Shown piece by piece: positions 17,709-25,423 of a DNA stretch of 64,000 nucleotides (positions are counted from its first letter, which is position 1; every line of letters begins with the position of its first letter). The position numbers were made by a program, and so were the translations under genes. The notes under the pieces were generated by a model that had not been told where the DNA came from, did not search any database, and saw nothing but the letters and a program-made list of their open reading frames with translations. The DNA comes from Fibrella aquatilis (lineage in GTDB: Bacteria > Bacteroidota > Bacteroidia > Cytophagales > Spirosomataceae). The DNA lies in contig NZ_JAFMYU010000008.1 of the NCBI RefSeq assembly GCF_017353255.1, forward strand, positions 124,001-188,000. Direction: 5' to 3'.

Positions 17709-19010
17709 TCACTTATACTGCCTGCCATCTTTCATCACGAACTTCACTGCTTGCAGGGTCTTGATGTTCTGGATCGGGTTTTCGTCTACGGCAATGATGT
17801 CGGCGAATTTGCCGGGTTCGATAGAGCCAATCTGCGTATCCATGCCCAGCAGCTTCGCGTTGGTCATCAGCGCCGACCGGATGGCCTCTACAGCTGGCAT
17901 GCCGGCTTCTACCATATACTCAAACTCTTTGGCGTTATAGCCGTGGATATACACGCCCGCGTCGGTGCCGAAGGCAATCTTGACGCCCGCTTTGTAGGCC
18001 CGCCCAAACGTGGCCTGAATTTTCGGCCCCACGGCCAGGGCTTTGGGTGTTACCAGGGCCGGGTAGTAGCCAAACATCCGGGCGGAGTCGGCCACGGTTT
18101 TGCCTGCAATGATAGTGGCCACATAATAGGTGCCGTGCTTCTTGAAGAGTTCAATGGCTTCGTCGTCCATAAACGTGCCGTGCTCAATAGTCTGTACCCC
18201 TGCCCGAATGGCCCGTTTGATGCCTTCAGCCCCGTGGGCGTGGGCAGCTACCGCAAAGCCGTAGTCTTTGGCCGTTTCAATAATGGCCTTCAGTTCGTCG
18301 TCGGTAAACTGCGGACCCTGCCCGTCTTTGGCGTTGCTGAGCACCCCGCCCGTGGCCGTAATCTTGATCAGATCTGCCCCTTCCTTATACCGTTGCCGCA
18401 CGGCCTTGCGGGCTTCGTCGGGGCCGTTGATGACTCCTTCCAGCGGGCCAGGATCACCCATCAGGTCGCGGCGGTAGCCATTGGTGGGGTCGGCGTGGCC
18501 GCCGGTGGTGGCAATGGATTTGCCTACCGTCATAATGCGTGGCCCGTCGGTGATGCCCCGGTTCACGGCGTTGCGTAGGGCAATGTTGATGCCACTGCCA
18601 CCAAGGTCACGCACGGTGGTAAACCCGGCCAGCAGCGTTGTTTTGGCATATTTAGCCGACTTGAACGTTACATCAGGAATGTTTTGCGTAAACTGATCGA
18701 TCCCACCACCGCGCCGGGTTTCGGTTTCCAGGTGCACATGCATGTCAATGAGGCCGGGCAGCACGGTCTTGTTTTTTAGGTCTATTACTCGGTCGGTACC
18801 GGCGGGGCTGGTGTAGCCTTTTTGTACGGCGGTGATTTTGTTGCCCTCTACTACCACCGTCATTTGGGGTTGCAGGTCGTTGCCCGTTCCGGCGAAGAGA
18901 TTGCCGCAGTGGAGTAGGGTACGTTGGGGGCCTGTTGCCGACGGTTGAGCCAGCAGGGGCGAGGTAATAAAGCACGCGCTAAGAAGCAGCGGGAAGTACA
19001 GTTTGCGCAT
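17709..19010 (-). CDS. Exported metal-dependent amidohydrolase (imidazolonepropionase/prolidase-like)
   Basis: A 433-residue amidohydrolase-superfamily enzyme with a signal peptide (MRKLYFPLLLSACFITSPLL, cleavage near LLA-Q). Metal-site residues are visible: His91 and His93 in DMHVH, a Lys in DLIKITATGG, His in AHAHG and IEHG, and Asp in FGTDAGV. Exported members of this subgroup hydrolyse cyclic amides or Xaa-Pro and related dipeptides; the exact substrate is not readable. I chose the ATG at 19010 because it gives the signal peptide. The gene is probably monocistronic, since a terminator for the upstream coiled-coil gene lies just before it. Confidence 0.9.
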   Translation of the reverse strand: MRKLYFPLLLSACFITSPLLAQPSATGPQRTLLHCGNLFAGTGNDLQPQMTVVVEGNKITAVQKGYTSPAGTDRVIDLKNKTVLPGLIDMHVHLETETRRGGGIDQFTQNIPDVTFKSAKYAKTTLLAGFTTVRDLGGSGINIALRNAVNRGITDGPRIMTVGKSIATTGGHADPTNGYRRDLMGDPGPLEGVINGPDEARKAVRQRYKEGADLIKITATGGVLSNAKDGQGPQFTDDELKAIIETAKDYGFAVAAHAHGAEGIKRAIRAGVQTIEHGTFMDDEAIELFKKHGTYYVATIIAGKTVADSARMFGYYPALVTPKALAVGPKIQATFGRAYKAGVKIAFGTDAGVYIHGYNAKEFEYMVEAGMPAVEAIRSALMTNAKLLGMDTQIGSIEPGKFADIIAVDENPIQNIKTLQAVKFVMKDGRQYK

Positions 19011-19030
19011 AAATAAAGACAAGTGAGTAC

Positions 19031-19058
19031 GAAAAAGCCGCAACCAGACAGCTGCGGC
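19031..19058 (-). terminator. Intrinsic terminator of the coiled-coil gene
   Basis: Read on the minus strand, GCCGCA (from 19058) pairs with TGCGGC (to 19037) over a 10-nt loop and is followed by a run of five T. It lies 43 nt after the coiled-coil gene stop. Confidence 0.7.
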
Positions 19059-19100
19059 CTCAAAATACGAAAAAGGGCAAAGCAGTAGAGAAAGCGTAGT

Positions 19101-19400
19101 CTAAACCCGATCAGTCAACAGCTTCACGATCAACGAAAGCTTTTCCTGCATGCTTACTTGTGTTTGGTGCATGCTTTCTTGTGTTCGTTGCATGCTTTCT
19201 TGGGTTCGTTGCAGATTCTCCTGAGTTTGCTGAAACTGAGCGAATTGCTCTTTAATAGCTTTAAACCCTTCATTCTGGTCATGCCTGATGGCCCTGACGT
19301 CGGTTGTCAGGTCAGCAAGTCCTTTAGACAAGATTTCGATCTGCTGATCGTGCATGTCAACTCTTTGAGTAAGCTGTTCAACTTGTTGTTCTAAAAACAT
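19101..19400 (-). CDS. Small coiled-coil protein with heptad tandem repeats
   Basis: A 99-residue, almost wholly helical protein with no membrane segment. It begins with a regular coiled coil (MFLEQQVEQLTQRVDMHDQQ) and continues through IRHDQNEGFKAIKEQF. From about residue 57 to 84 it carries four copies of a seven-residue unit of the type QRTQESM. The overall look (QxQIEIL, DVRAIRHDQNEGF) recalls small proteins whose fold guides homotypic oligomers, but no function can be assigned. The gene is isolated, with 132 nt of upstream non-coding sequence and its own terminator. Confidence 0.72.
   Translation of the reverse strand: MFLEQQVEQLTQRVDMHDQQIEILSKGLADLTTDVRAIRHDQNEGFKAIKEQFAQFQQTQENLQRTQESMQRTQESMHQTQVSMQEKLSLIVKLLTDRV
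19149..19232. repeat. Four 21-bp in-frame tandem repeats inside the coiled-coil gene
   Basis: Four consecutive 21-bp units (19149-19169, 19170-19190, 19191-19211, 19212-19232). The middle two differ at one base and the outer two are more diverged. Each unit encodes exactly one coiled-coil heptad, so gain or loss of a unit would lengthen or shorten the coil without a frameshift. Confidence 0.85.
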
Positions 19401-19532
19401 GGAAAGTACAGGGTGGTTTAGTTACGCAACGGCAATATAAAAAAAGTTGCGATCTGGGCCAGCCACCTCAGGCAGTAACCTGATTAGGTTCCAATCATCC
19501 GGCCAGAGAGAACAGAGAAAGCTCAAAGTGTC

Positions 19533-19973
19533 CTAAAGCGGGGAAACCTGGAGAAGTGCCCGACCTACACGACTCAAATCTGTTTCACCAACGTATTCTC
19601 CTTTCAAAATAACCTTGTACAGCTGACCATTAAACTGAACGCTTGTTGAATCGCTTCGATTGGCAGATCGATCACTAGACTCACTTCCAAACCAAGCAAA
19701 TAATCGTACTGCTCTGCTTTCCTGATTGCGAACCAATCGTACAGAGGCAAACAGATTATCGGGTGCAAAACAAGCAGCTTGCTTAGGGCAGATCGATATA
19801 TTGACCGTATCGACAAAAACGATAATGCCCGTCGATGTTGCTATTGACTTACCCCTTTCCAAAACAACGTGGTTGGCCGGAATTGGATAAACCACTTCCG
19901 GTGATTTGCAGGCATAAGCCAACGGAAGGGCAGTAATAAACAGTCCGGCAATTGATTTTTGTGCGTTGTTCAT
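19533..19973 (-). CDS. Putative small lipoprotein, unknown function
   Basis: A 146-residue protein starting at the ATG at 19973. The N-terminus MNNAQKSIAGLFITALPLAY leads into a lipobox-like LAYAC, which would give a lipidated Cys near residue 22. The mature part has one Cys pair (ICPKQAACF) and a beta-rich C-terminal half (LYKVILKGEYVGETDLSR). I recognise no family. It is preceded by the DUF4920 gene on the same strand, with a strong terminator in between, so the two are separate transcription units. Confidence 0.65.
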   Translation of the reverse strand: MNNAQKSIAGLFITALPLAYACKSPEVVYPIPANHVVLERGKSIATSTGIIVFVDTVNISICPKQAACFAPDNLFASVRLVRNQESRAVRLFAWFGSESSDRSANRSDSTSVQFNGQLYKVILKGEYVGETDLSRVGRALLQVSPL

Positions 19974-19990
19974 AACACGAGCGGCTTGGT

Positions 19991-20038
19991 GATAAAAAAG
20001 CGTTGTCGATACTACCACTGGTGTATCAACAACGCTTT
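19991..20038 (-). terminator. Intrinsic terminator of the DUF4920 gene
   Basis: A 10-bp outer stem pairs 19997-20006 with 20029-20038 (AAAGCGTTGT / ACAACGCTTT). An inner 5-bp stem (GATAC/GTATC) extends it. Read on the minus strand it ends in a T-run at 19999-19994. It lies 40 nt after the DUF4920 stop. Confidence 0.85.
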
Positions 20039-20077
20039 AATGACCCTGGCCGTGTTTAGGCCGTTGGAATCGAATGC

Positions 20078-20527
20078 CTACTTTTTCACGATAACCCCAT
20101 CAGCCACGAAGGTGAGGGCTTTTTCGGGTTCGGTGATTTTGTCAATCTCGGCTTTGCTCTTACCCGCATCTTCAGCGTAGTGGCGCAGTTCGGCTACGGG
20201 CGTGGTGGTCTGTTTGGCAAGGCCTTCCATCACCACTTTTTTGCCTTCAATGTCCTTTGGTACAAAGAAGCCGTAGTCCTTAAAGCTCACCCGCATCGTC
20301 TGATTATCGGCCGTGCGGACCTGCATCCAGCAGCCTTTCACTTTGCAAACCGACTCTACGGTGCCTTCCACTTTGGCGGGCATTTCGGTCTTGGTGCCCA
20401 TTTTAGCAACCAGTTGTGAAACAGGCAAAGCACCCTGTTCGGTGATCTTTTTGCCGTGGAACGAGTCCTGGGCTACGGCTCCGTACGCAAGGCCCAACAG
20501 CAGGGCGGTGGTGATAATGAGTTTCAT
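20078..20527 (-). CDS. Exported DUF4920 protein
   Basis: A 149-residue protein with a clear signal peptide (MKLIITTALLLGLAYGAVAQ). It matches DUF4920, a family of small exported proteins common in Bacteroidota. Visible marks are the KVEGTVESVCKVKGCWMQV segment, where a CxxxxC pair (Cys61 and Cys66) sits in a beta-barrel-like domain, then RVSFKDYGFFVPKD and a Lys-rich C-terminus. The fold resembles OB-type or nucleic-acid/metal-binding beta-barrels, but no activity is established. It is followed by a strong terminator and preceded by a candidate -7 box. Confidence 0.85.
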   Translation of the reverse strand: MKLIITTALLLGLAYGAVAQDSFHGKKITEQGALPVSQLVAKMGTKTEMPAKVEGTVESVCKVKGCWMQVRTADNQTMRVSFKDYGFFVPKDIEGKKVVMEGLAKQTTTPVAELRHYAEDAGKSKAEIDKITEPEKALTFVADGVIVKK

Positions 20528-20548
20528 ACGCTTGTTTGTTTGCTAGTA

Positions 20549-20556
20549 CAAAAGTA
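20549..20556 (-). promoter_or_regulatory. Candidate -7 box (TACTTTTG) for the DUF4920 gene
   Basis: CAAAAGTA on the plus strand is TACTTTTG on the minus strand, a match to TAnnTTTG, 21 nt upstream of the ATG at 20527. The -33 region is unclear. Confidence 0.4.
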
Positions 20557-20576
20557 GTTTAAAGTTTAAACTACCC

Positions 20577-23500
20577 CTACTCCAGCACCTCAATCCAGCC
20601 TTTGCACTGGGTGCCGGAGCGGGTGGTGAGCAGGTAGAAATAGACGCCGTGGGGTATGTTTTTGCCCCAGTCGTTGGCGTAGTCGTCAGCGCGGAACAGT
20701 TCGCGGCCCCAGCGGTTGTAGATCTCCAGCTTCGCGCCCTTGAGGCCCAGGTCGAAGAGGTCATTTTTGCCGTCGTTGTTGGCCGTGATGGCGTTGGGCA
20801 GGCGCGAAAGGTCTTCGTAAATAATAGGCAGTTTCTGACTCAGCGAACACCCACCTTTGTAGGCCGTTACCACTACCGTGTACGAGCCGGACTGAGCATA
20901 GCGGAACTGATCGGGCAGGGGGGTACGCAGGGTGTCGCCGTTGCCCATGGCCCAGACGTACCGCTCAGCACCGGGCCGTTGATTCGTGAATGAAAGTCGT
21001 GTGGGCTGGCTACAATCGGGTGTCGATTCGGCAGTAACTTTTGGTCGAAATGAGTCATCCGTGCGTACAGACACGCTTTTTGTGGCTGTGCAGCCCGCCG
21101 CATTGGTCATGGACACCTGGTAAGTGAGCGCGCTGGCACTGCTCATAACTGATATGCTGCTTGAGGTGGGATCTACCAACGTGGTGCTACCCGTCCAGCC
21201 ATACCGAACCCCGCCCGATGCCGTCAAGGCCACCGGTTTGTCGGGGCAGAGGGTGGTGTCTTTGCTGATGCGAAAATCGGCCGCGCCCACCTCCACCACC
21301 TGACTGGTCGAATCCACGAGCAGGCAATTCAGGGGGTTGTAGGCCCGGAGCACTACCGTGTAACTGCCTGGCGTAGTGAACGTTTGCGTGGCGCTGGTGG
21401 GCGAGGTAGCAATGACTTTTCCGCCAATGAGCCATTCGTAGCGCCGCCCGCCAATGCTGGTGTTTTTGAAGGTCAGGGCCAGTGGCGTACAGCCTTTTAC
21501 CACATTTTTGCGGGTGCCTTCGTAAGTATCAAACGCGGCCTTCAGCTTGTCGGTGTCGAACTTGAAAGCCACGTTGTTGCAGTTGTCACTGCCTCGTTTT
21601 TGGGCGGCGGCCGTGGCCGTGGCGGGGAAGTTGTTAGACCGGCAGCTACAGGTGGCGTGGTAGATCACTCCGTTTTTGTCGAACCGGCTGGTGCCGCCGT
21701 CTACGTGGTCGCCATCGTCATTGATGAGCGGGCGGACGTCGCCCATGAACGTGCCGTAGAGCAGTGATTTGGCCCCTCGCTCCAGTACGCCAATCCAGAA
21801 ATTGCTGCCGTTGGTGGTGGGCTGGTAGGCATCGAGTGTAACGGGCAGGCCGTAGCTGGAACTGAAGCTGTTGTAGCCTTTCTTAGAATTGACGATGCCG
21901 CCCCAGCCCGCTAGGTAAATGTTGCCGCAGGTGTTGACCAAAAACGCCGTGGGGGCAAGGTCGGGTCCCTGCACCGTGGTAGGGCTGGCCAGATCCCGTG
22001 CCGAGCCAAAGGTGGTCGAAAACACGGTCTTCGACAAATCGGGCGAGAGGGCGTGGATGAACTGCCCGCTGCGTGGGTTGCTGTATACCCCCGCCGACAC
22101 CGGGTAGATGCCCCGCGTGAGGCCCAATACGTGCGGCACGTCGCCGGGGCCGATGTCGAGCAGGTTGGCCATGTCTGAACTTGGGGTGCCTAAATAGCTA
22201 ACAGCCAGTAGCTTATCTTCATTGAAACGGGCGATGAATCCGTCATTGAGGCCCGCCAGTTTGGGTTGCAGCGCGCCCGCCGTGCCCAGGTTGGTGCTGT
22301 AGGTGCTGCCGCAAACGTAGAGCGACCCGTCTGAGGCCAGGCGCAGGCTGTAGGCCTCGTCGGCCAGGTCGCCGCTGATGCGGGCGGCCCAGCGTAACTG
22401 CTTCAGATCGGCTGATAACCGGCAAACAACGCCGTCGGAATACCCCGCCTGCACAGAGCCGTCCGTCACCGGAAAATCGGGCGATTGCGACGTACTGGCC
22501 AGGTAGATGTCGTCGTCGGGGCCAACGATCACTTCACCCCTGAACTCATCGGCATAATTCCGAATTGCTGCCGCGTTGGCGGTGTAGAGGTTTAGTCCGT
22601 CGTTATACGAACCACCCAGCAACGTGCTGCCAGTCAGTGATTTACCGTCAGCTTGAAGGCGTGTGATAAACAGATCGGCGGCATTGCGGTAAGGGAGGTA
22701 GGCCCCGTAGACACTAACGCCTTCGCCTGCTTTGGCGGTGAGTTTGCGCTGATACGCCCCAACTGTGGTAGGAAAATCTGTCGAAGCGGTGCTGCCCATG
22801 ATAATTAACTCGCCCTTGCTGTTGGCAATGATGCTATGGGGCAGGTCGGCTTCGTCGCCACCAAGCGTGGCCGAAAAAAGGATGGTAGACCCGTCGGGCG
22901 AAAACTTCATGATGCCAATGCTGGTCTTCCCGGCAAAACTGACCTGGAAAGCACCGCGCGTAATCGGAAAGTCGGCACCCCAGACAGACCCCGCCACGTA
23001 GGTGTTGCCCTGGGCGTCGTAGGTGGCGGTGTGGCCAAAGTTGTCGGCCACGGAGCCGGTGAAGCTCACAAAAACCAGTTCCGGGTCAACGGTCAGGGGC
23101 AGGCTTTTGTCGTATCCGTTCGGAAAGTTAAACCGGGCGGTATGGCCATCCAGCACCCAGCGCGTGGCCACCTCCACGGCGGTGCCTTCGCCGGTGGCTG
23201 CTGTTCGGCTTACGTAGCTGTAGGGGGCATTTTCCCGAAACTCATTCACCGACGTCAGAACCCGCAGCCGGTTGTCGGCCAGCGTCAGTTCGTCAGCCCC
23301 CTCGTAGGCCAGCCTGATCTGGTCGGGGTTGGCCCCCGGCTGTACCACAAATTCGTACTTAAGTGTCTGATAATAAGCAAACACGCGCAGGTCGATGCCA
23401 GGGTAAAGGTTATGGTAGACCACTTCCGAATAGCCCGCTACGGCCCCCGCCCAGCGGGTAGGGTCGTTGCCCAGAAAATAGCTGTAGGTCGTGCCAACGG

Positions 23501-23813
23501 GGTGCAGTGCCTCCAGTTGCGGCTTGGCGCCAGCCCCCACAAAATCGACGCTTACGCCATGTGCCCGTACGGTGGATAGAACTGGTTCGGTGGTGGGGGC
23601 GGCGGCATGGCGGCGGGCGGTTTCGCGGGCATCGTAGAAGGCGTAGTGAAAACCCGACGTTTTCAGGAATAAAAAACCGCCCGGCAGGTCGGCCCGAAAG
23701 CGCACGTCGTCGGGCCATTGGCCTTTGTTTTCCACAAACACAAGGCCAGGCTGTTTGGCAACGGCCGGACTAAAAAAGCTAACTAGAGAGAGAAAGAGTA
23801 GCCAAAAACGCAT
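20577..23813 (-). CDS. Large secreted PKD protein with gliding-motility C-terminal domain
   Basis: A 1078-residue exported protein. The signal peptide (MRFWLLFLSLVSFFSPAVA) is followed by a domain starting FVENKGQWPDDVRFRADLP, typical of large Bacteroidota surface proteins. Next comes a long run of SBBP-like beta-propeller blades (about 255-690; recurring DFP.T and D.F..R. units). At least one clear PKD module follows (around 770-850, with TFTTPGSYTVVLRAYNP) and a second is near 940-1000. The end is a gliding-motility-associated/CHU_C domain (NAITANNDGKNDLF, LEIYNRWGRELF, GVYFYLL, IEVLE), the C-terminal sorting signal of the type IX system. The ATG at 23813 is preferred over a GTG one codon upstream. 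It is probably a surface adhesin or matrix protein. Confidence 0.9.
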   Translation of the reverse strand: MRFWLLFLSLVSFFSPAVAKQPGLVFVENKGQWPDDVRFRADLPGGFLFLKTSGFHYAFYDARETARRHAAAPTTEPVLSTVRAHGVSVDFVGAGAKPQLEALHPVGTTYSYFLGNDPTRWAGAVAGYSEVVYHNLYPGIDLRVFAYYQTLKYEFVVQPGANPDQIRLAYEGADELTLADNRLRVLTSVNEFRENAPYSYVSRTAATGEGTAVEVATRWVLDGHTARFNFPNGYDKSLPLTVDPELVFVSFTGSVADNFGHTATYDAQGNTYVAGSVWGADFPITRGAFQVSFAGKTSIGIMKFSPDGSTILFSATLGGDEADLPHSIIANSKGELIIMGSTASTDFPTTVGAYQRKLTAKAGEGVSVYGAYLPYRNAADLFITRLQADGKSLTGSTLLGGSYNDGLNLYTANAAAIRNYADEFRGEVIVGPDDDIYLASTSQSPDFPVTDGSVQAGYSDGVVCRLSADLKQLRWAARISGDLADEAYSLRLASDGSLYVCGSTYSTNLGTAGALQPKLAGLNDGFIARFNEDKLLAVSYLGTPSSDMANLLDIGPGDVPHVLGLTRGIYPVSAGVYSNPRSGQFIHALSPDLSKTVFSTTFGSARDLASPTTVQGPDLAPTAFLVNTCGNIYLAGWGGIVNSKKGYNSFSSSYGLPVTLDAYQPTTNGSNFWIGVLERGAKSLLYGTFMGDVRPLINDDGDHVDGGTSRFDKNGVIYHATCSCRSNNFPATATAAAQKRGSDNCNNVAFKFDTDKLKAAFDTYEGTRKNVVKGCTPLALTFKNTSIGGRRYEWLIGGKVIATSPTSATQTFTTPGSYTVVLRAYNPLNCLLVDSTSQVVEVGAADFRISKDTTLCPDKPVALTASGGVRYGWTGSTTLVDPTSSSISVMSSASALTYQVSMTNAAGCTATKSVSVRTDDSFRPKVTAESTPDCSQPTRLSFTNQRPGAERYVWAMGNGDTLRTPLPDQFRYAQSGSYTVVVTAYKGGCSLSQKLPIIYEDLSRLPNAITANNDGKNDLFDLGLKGAKLEIYNRWGRELFRADDYANDWGKNIPHGVYFYLLTTRSGTQCKGWIEVLE

Positions 23814-23901
23814 CACGGTTTGAGTCAGGAACTAGCGTAGTACAAGCTACAAAAATTGTTCCTGAAACGGCCTATAAACACCACATTACCGCGCAAGCAC
23901 G

Positions 23902-24531
23902 CTACCGTTTCCACTGCGTCACGTCGATCACGTTAGGGCAAAAATCGTACTCATCGGGTTGGTTCGAGCCAATCAGGAGCAGACAGTCGGGGCGGGTGAG
24001 CAGTTCTTTCACGGCGTCGCGGTACCAGGCGGCACCCTGCCGGTCGAGGTTGGCGGTGGGTTCGTCGAGAAGTACGAGGCGGGCATCGGAGAAAAGCGCG
24101 AGGCCCAGCTTCACCCGCTGCTTCATCCCCGACGAAAAGAATTTGATCTCCTTGTTGCGAGCGTGGCTCAGCTGCATCCGGTCCATCAGGGCCGTGGCAT
24201 CGACACCCGGCCTTAGCGGCTTAAACTGCACGTGAAAGGCCAGTAACTCGCTGAGGGTCAGCTCCTCGATCAGTTCCAGGTAGGGAGCTGCCAGTACTAT
24301 ATACTTGTACCAGGCCTCTTCATCCAGCGGTTTTGCGCCATCCAGTGAGTATGTCAGCTTGCCCGCTGAGGCTGGTTGCATACCGGCCAGCACCTGCAAC
24401 AACGTCGATTTGCCACTGCCGTTAGGCCCCACAAACGTATAGCTGTTCCCCGCCACCAACGTCAGGTCAACTCCCCGGAATATCCATTCCCGGCGGTACT
24501 TTTTCCCGATCTGGTCAGCGGTGATGGTCAT
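23902..24531 (-). CDS. ABC transporter ATP-binding protein
   Basis: A compact 209-residue ATPase. Walker A GPNGSGKST is at 35-43, the signature FSSGMKQR is near 130, and Walker B LVLLDEPTANLD is near 155. The switch (H-loop) position that normally carries His reads GSNQPDEYDF, so Asn seems to replace it. That could slow or abolish ATP hydrolysis. No permease gene is adjacent, so the membrane partner is elsewhere. The ATG at 24531 is preferred; an upstream frame extension reads into the heptamer repeat. It lies directly downstream of the lipid A genes on the same strand, but whether it serves lipopolysaccharide transport is unknown. Confidence 0.88.
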   Translation of the reverse strand: MTITADQIGKKYRREWIFRGVDLTLVAGNSYTFVGPNGSGKSTLLQVLAGMQPASAGKLTYSLDGAKPLDEEAWYKYIVLAAPYLELIEELTLSELLAFHVQFKPLRPGVDATALMDRMQLSHARNKEIKFFSSGMKQRVKLGLALFSDARLVLLDEPTANLDRQGAAWYRDAVKELLTRPDCLLLIGSNQPDEYDFCPNVIDVTQWKR

Positions 24532-24539
24532 GGTGTAGT

Positions 24540-24630
24540 GATGAGTGCTGAGTGGTAAACGGTGAGTTTGCTGCCGCACGAATAATACGCTGGCGGCAGC
24601 AAACTCATCGTTTACCACTCAGCACTCATC
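24540..24630. repeat. Heptamer-phased inverted repeat HIR-5 (lpxA / ABC gene)
   Basis: A 38-bp stem with one mismatch pairs 24540-24577 with 24593-24630 around a 15-nt loop. The arms read as heptamers of the GATGAGT / GCTGAGT type. The core is GCTGCCGC, as in HIR-6. It sits 8 nt from the ABC gene ATG and 1 nt from the lpxA stop. Confidence 0.93.
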
Positions 24631-24631
24631 G

Positions 24632-25423
24632 TTATTCACTACTCCCGCTTCCCGGTCCTTTCATGATGCCGCGTTCTGAGTTGCGAATGAAGTTGAGCAC
24701 CTCATCGCGTTCGGCGGTGGCGGGGATGTCGAGTTCGATGCGGTTGAGGGCCTCAGCGTTATTGAAACCGCGCAGAAAGACGTACCGGTAGATCTCCTGA
24801 ATCTCGTTGATTTGTTCGTTGGTGAAGCCCCGCCGCCGTAGCCCTACCGAGTTGATACCGGCGTAGGAGAGTGGTTCACGAGCCGCTTTAGTGAACGGAG
24901 GCACGTCTTTCCGCACCAATGACCCCCCCGATACCATGGCGTGCGCACCGATTTTGGTGAACTGAAGTACTGAACTCGACCCACCAATGATGGCCCAGTC
25001 GCCCATGTGGACGTGGCCTGCCATCTGTACGTTGTTAGTCAGGATGCAGTGGTTGCCAATGCGGCAGTCGTGCGCTACGTGGGCGTAGGCCATCACCAGC
25101 GAATTAGAGCCAATTTCGGTGCGCCAGTGTTCTTCGGTGCCCCGGCTGATGGTGGCGTATTCGCGGATGGTGGTATTGTCGCCAATGATGGCCTGCGTCA
25201 CCTCACCGTTGAATTTGAGGTCCTGCGGCACACCGGCAATGACGGCTCCCGAATAGATTTTGCAGTTTCGGCCAATGCGGGCGCCCGAATTGATCACCGC
25301 GTGGGAGCCAATCCAGGTGCCTTCTTTAATCTCAACGTCCTTGTGAATGATGGCAAAAGGCTCGATCACCACGTTTTGGGCAATCTTCGCTTCAGGGTGG
25401 ACGTAGGCTAATGGTTGAATCAT
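24632..25423 (-). CDS. lpxA: UDP-N-acetylglucosamine acyltransferase
   Basis: A 263-residue left-handed beta-helix enzyme that adds the first 3-hydroxyacyl chain to UDP-GlcNAc, the first step of lipid A synthesis in the cytoplasm. Hexapeptide repeats run from about residue 5 to 185 (IGSHAVINSGARIG, GDNTTIREYATISRG). The catalytic His is in AHVAHDC (His118, with His115 nearby). The C-terminal helical domain (RRRGFTNEQINEIQEIYRYV) completes the family. Its ATG overlaps the lpxC/fabZ stop by four bases (ATGA), so the two are translationally coupled. Confidence 0.97.
   Translation of the reverse strand: MIQPLAYVHPEAKIAQNVVIEPFAIIHKDVEIKEGTWIGSHAVINSGARIGRNCKIYSGAVIAGVPQDLKFNGEVTQAIIGDNTTIREYATISRGTEEHWRTEIGSNSLVMAYAHVAHDCRIGNHCILTNNVQMAGHVHMGDWAIIGGSSSVLQFTKIGAHAMVSGGSLVRKDVPPFTKAAREPLSYAGINSVGLRRRGFTNEQINEIQEIYRYVFLRGFNNAEALNRIELDIPATAERDEVLNFIRNSERGIMKGPGSGSSE

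Noticed and set aside
17703-18578. Plus-strand open frame of 291 codons
   Set aside because: Antisense to the amidohydrolase, whose motifs are unmistakable; no function or start signal.
22836-23579. Plus-strand open frame of 247 codons
   Set aside because: Shadow of the large gliding-type protein.
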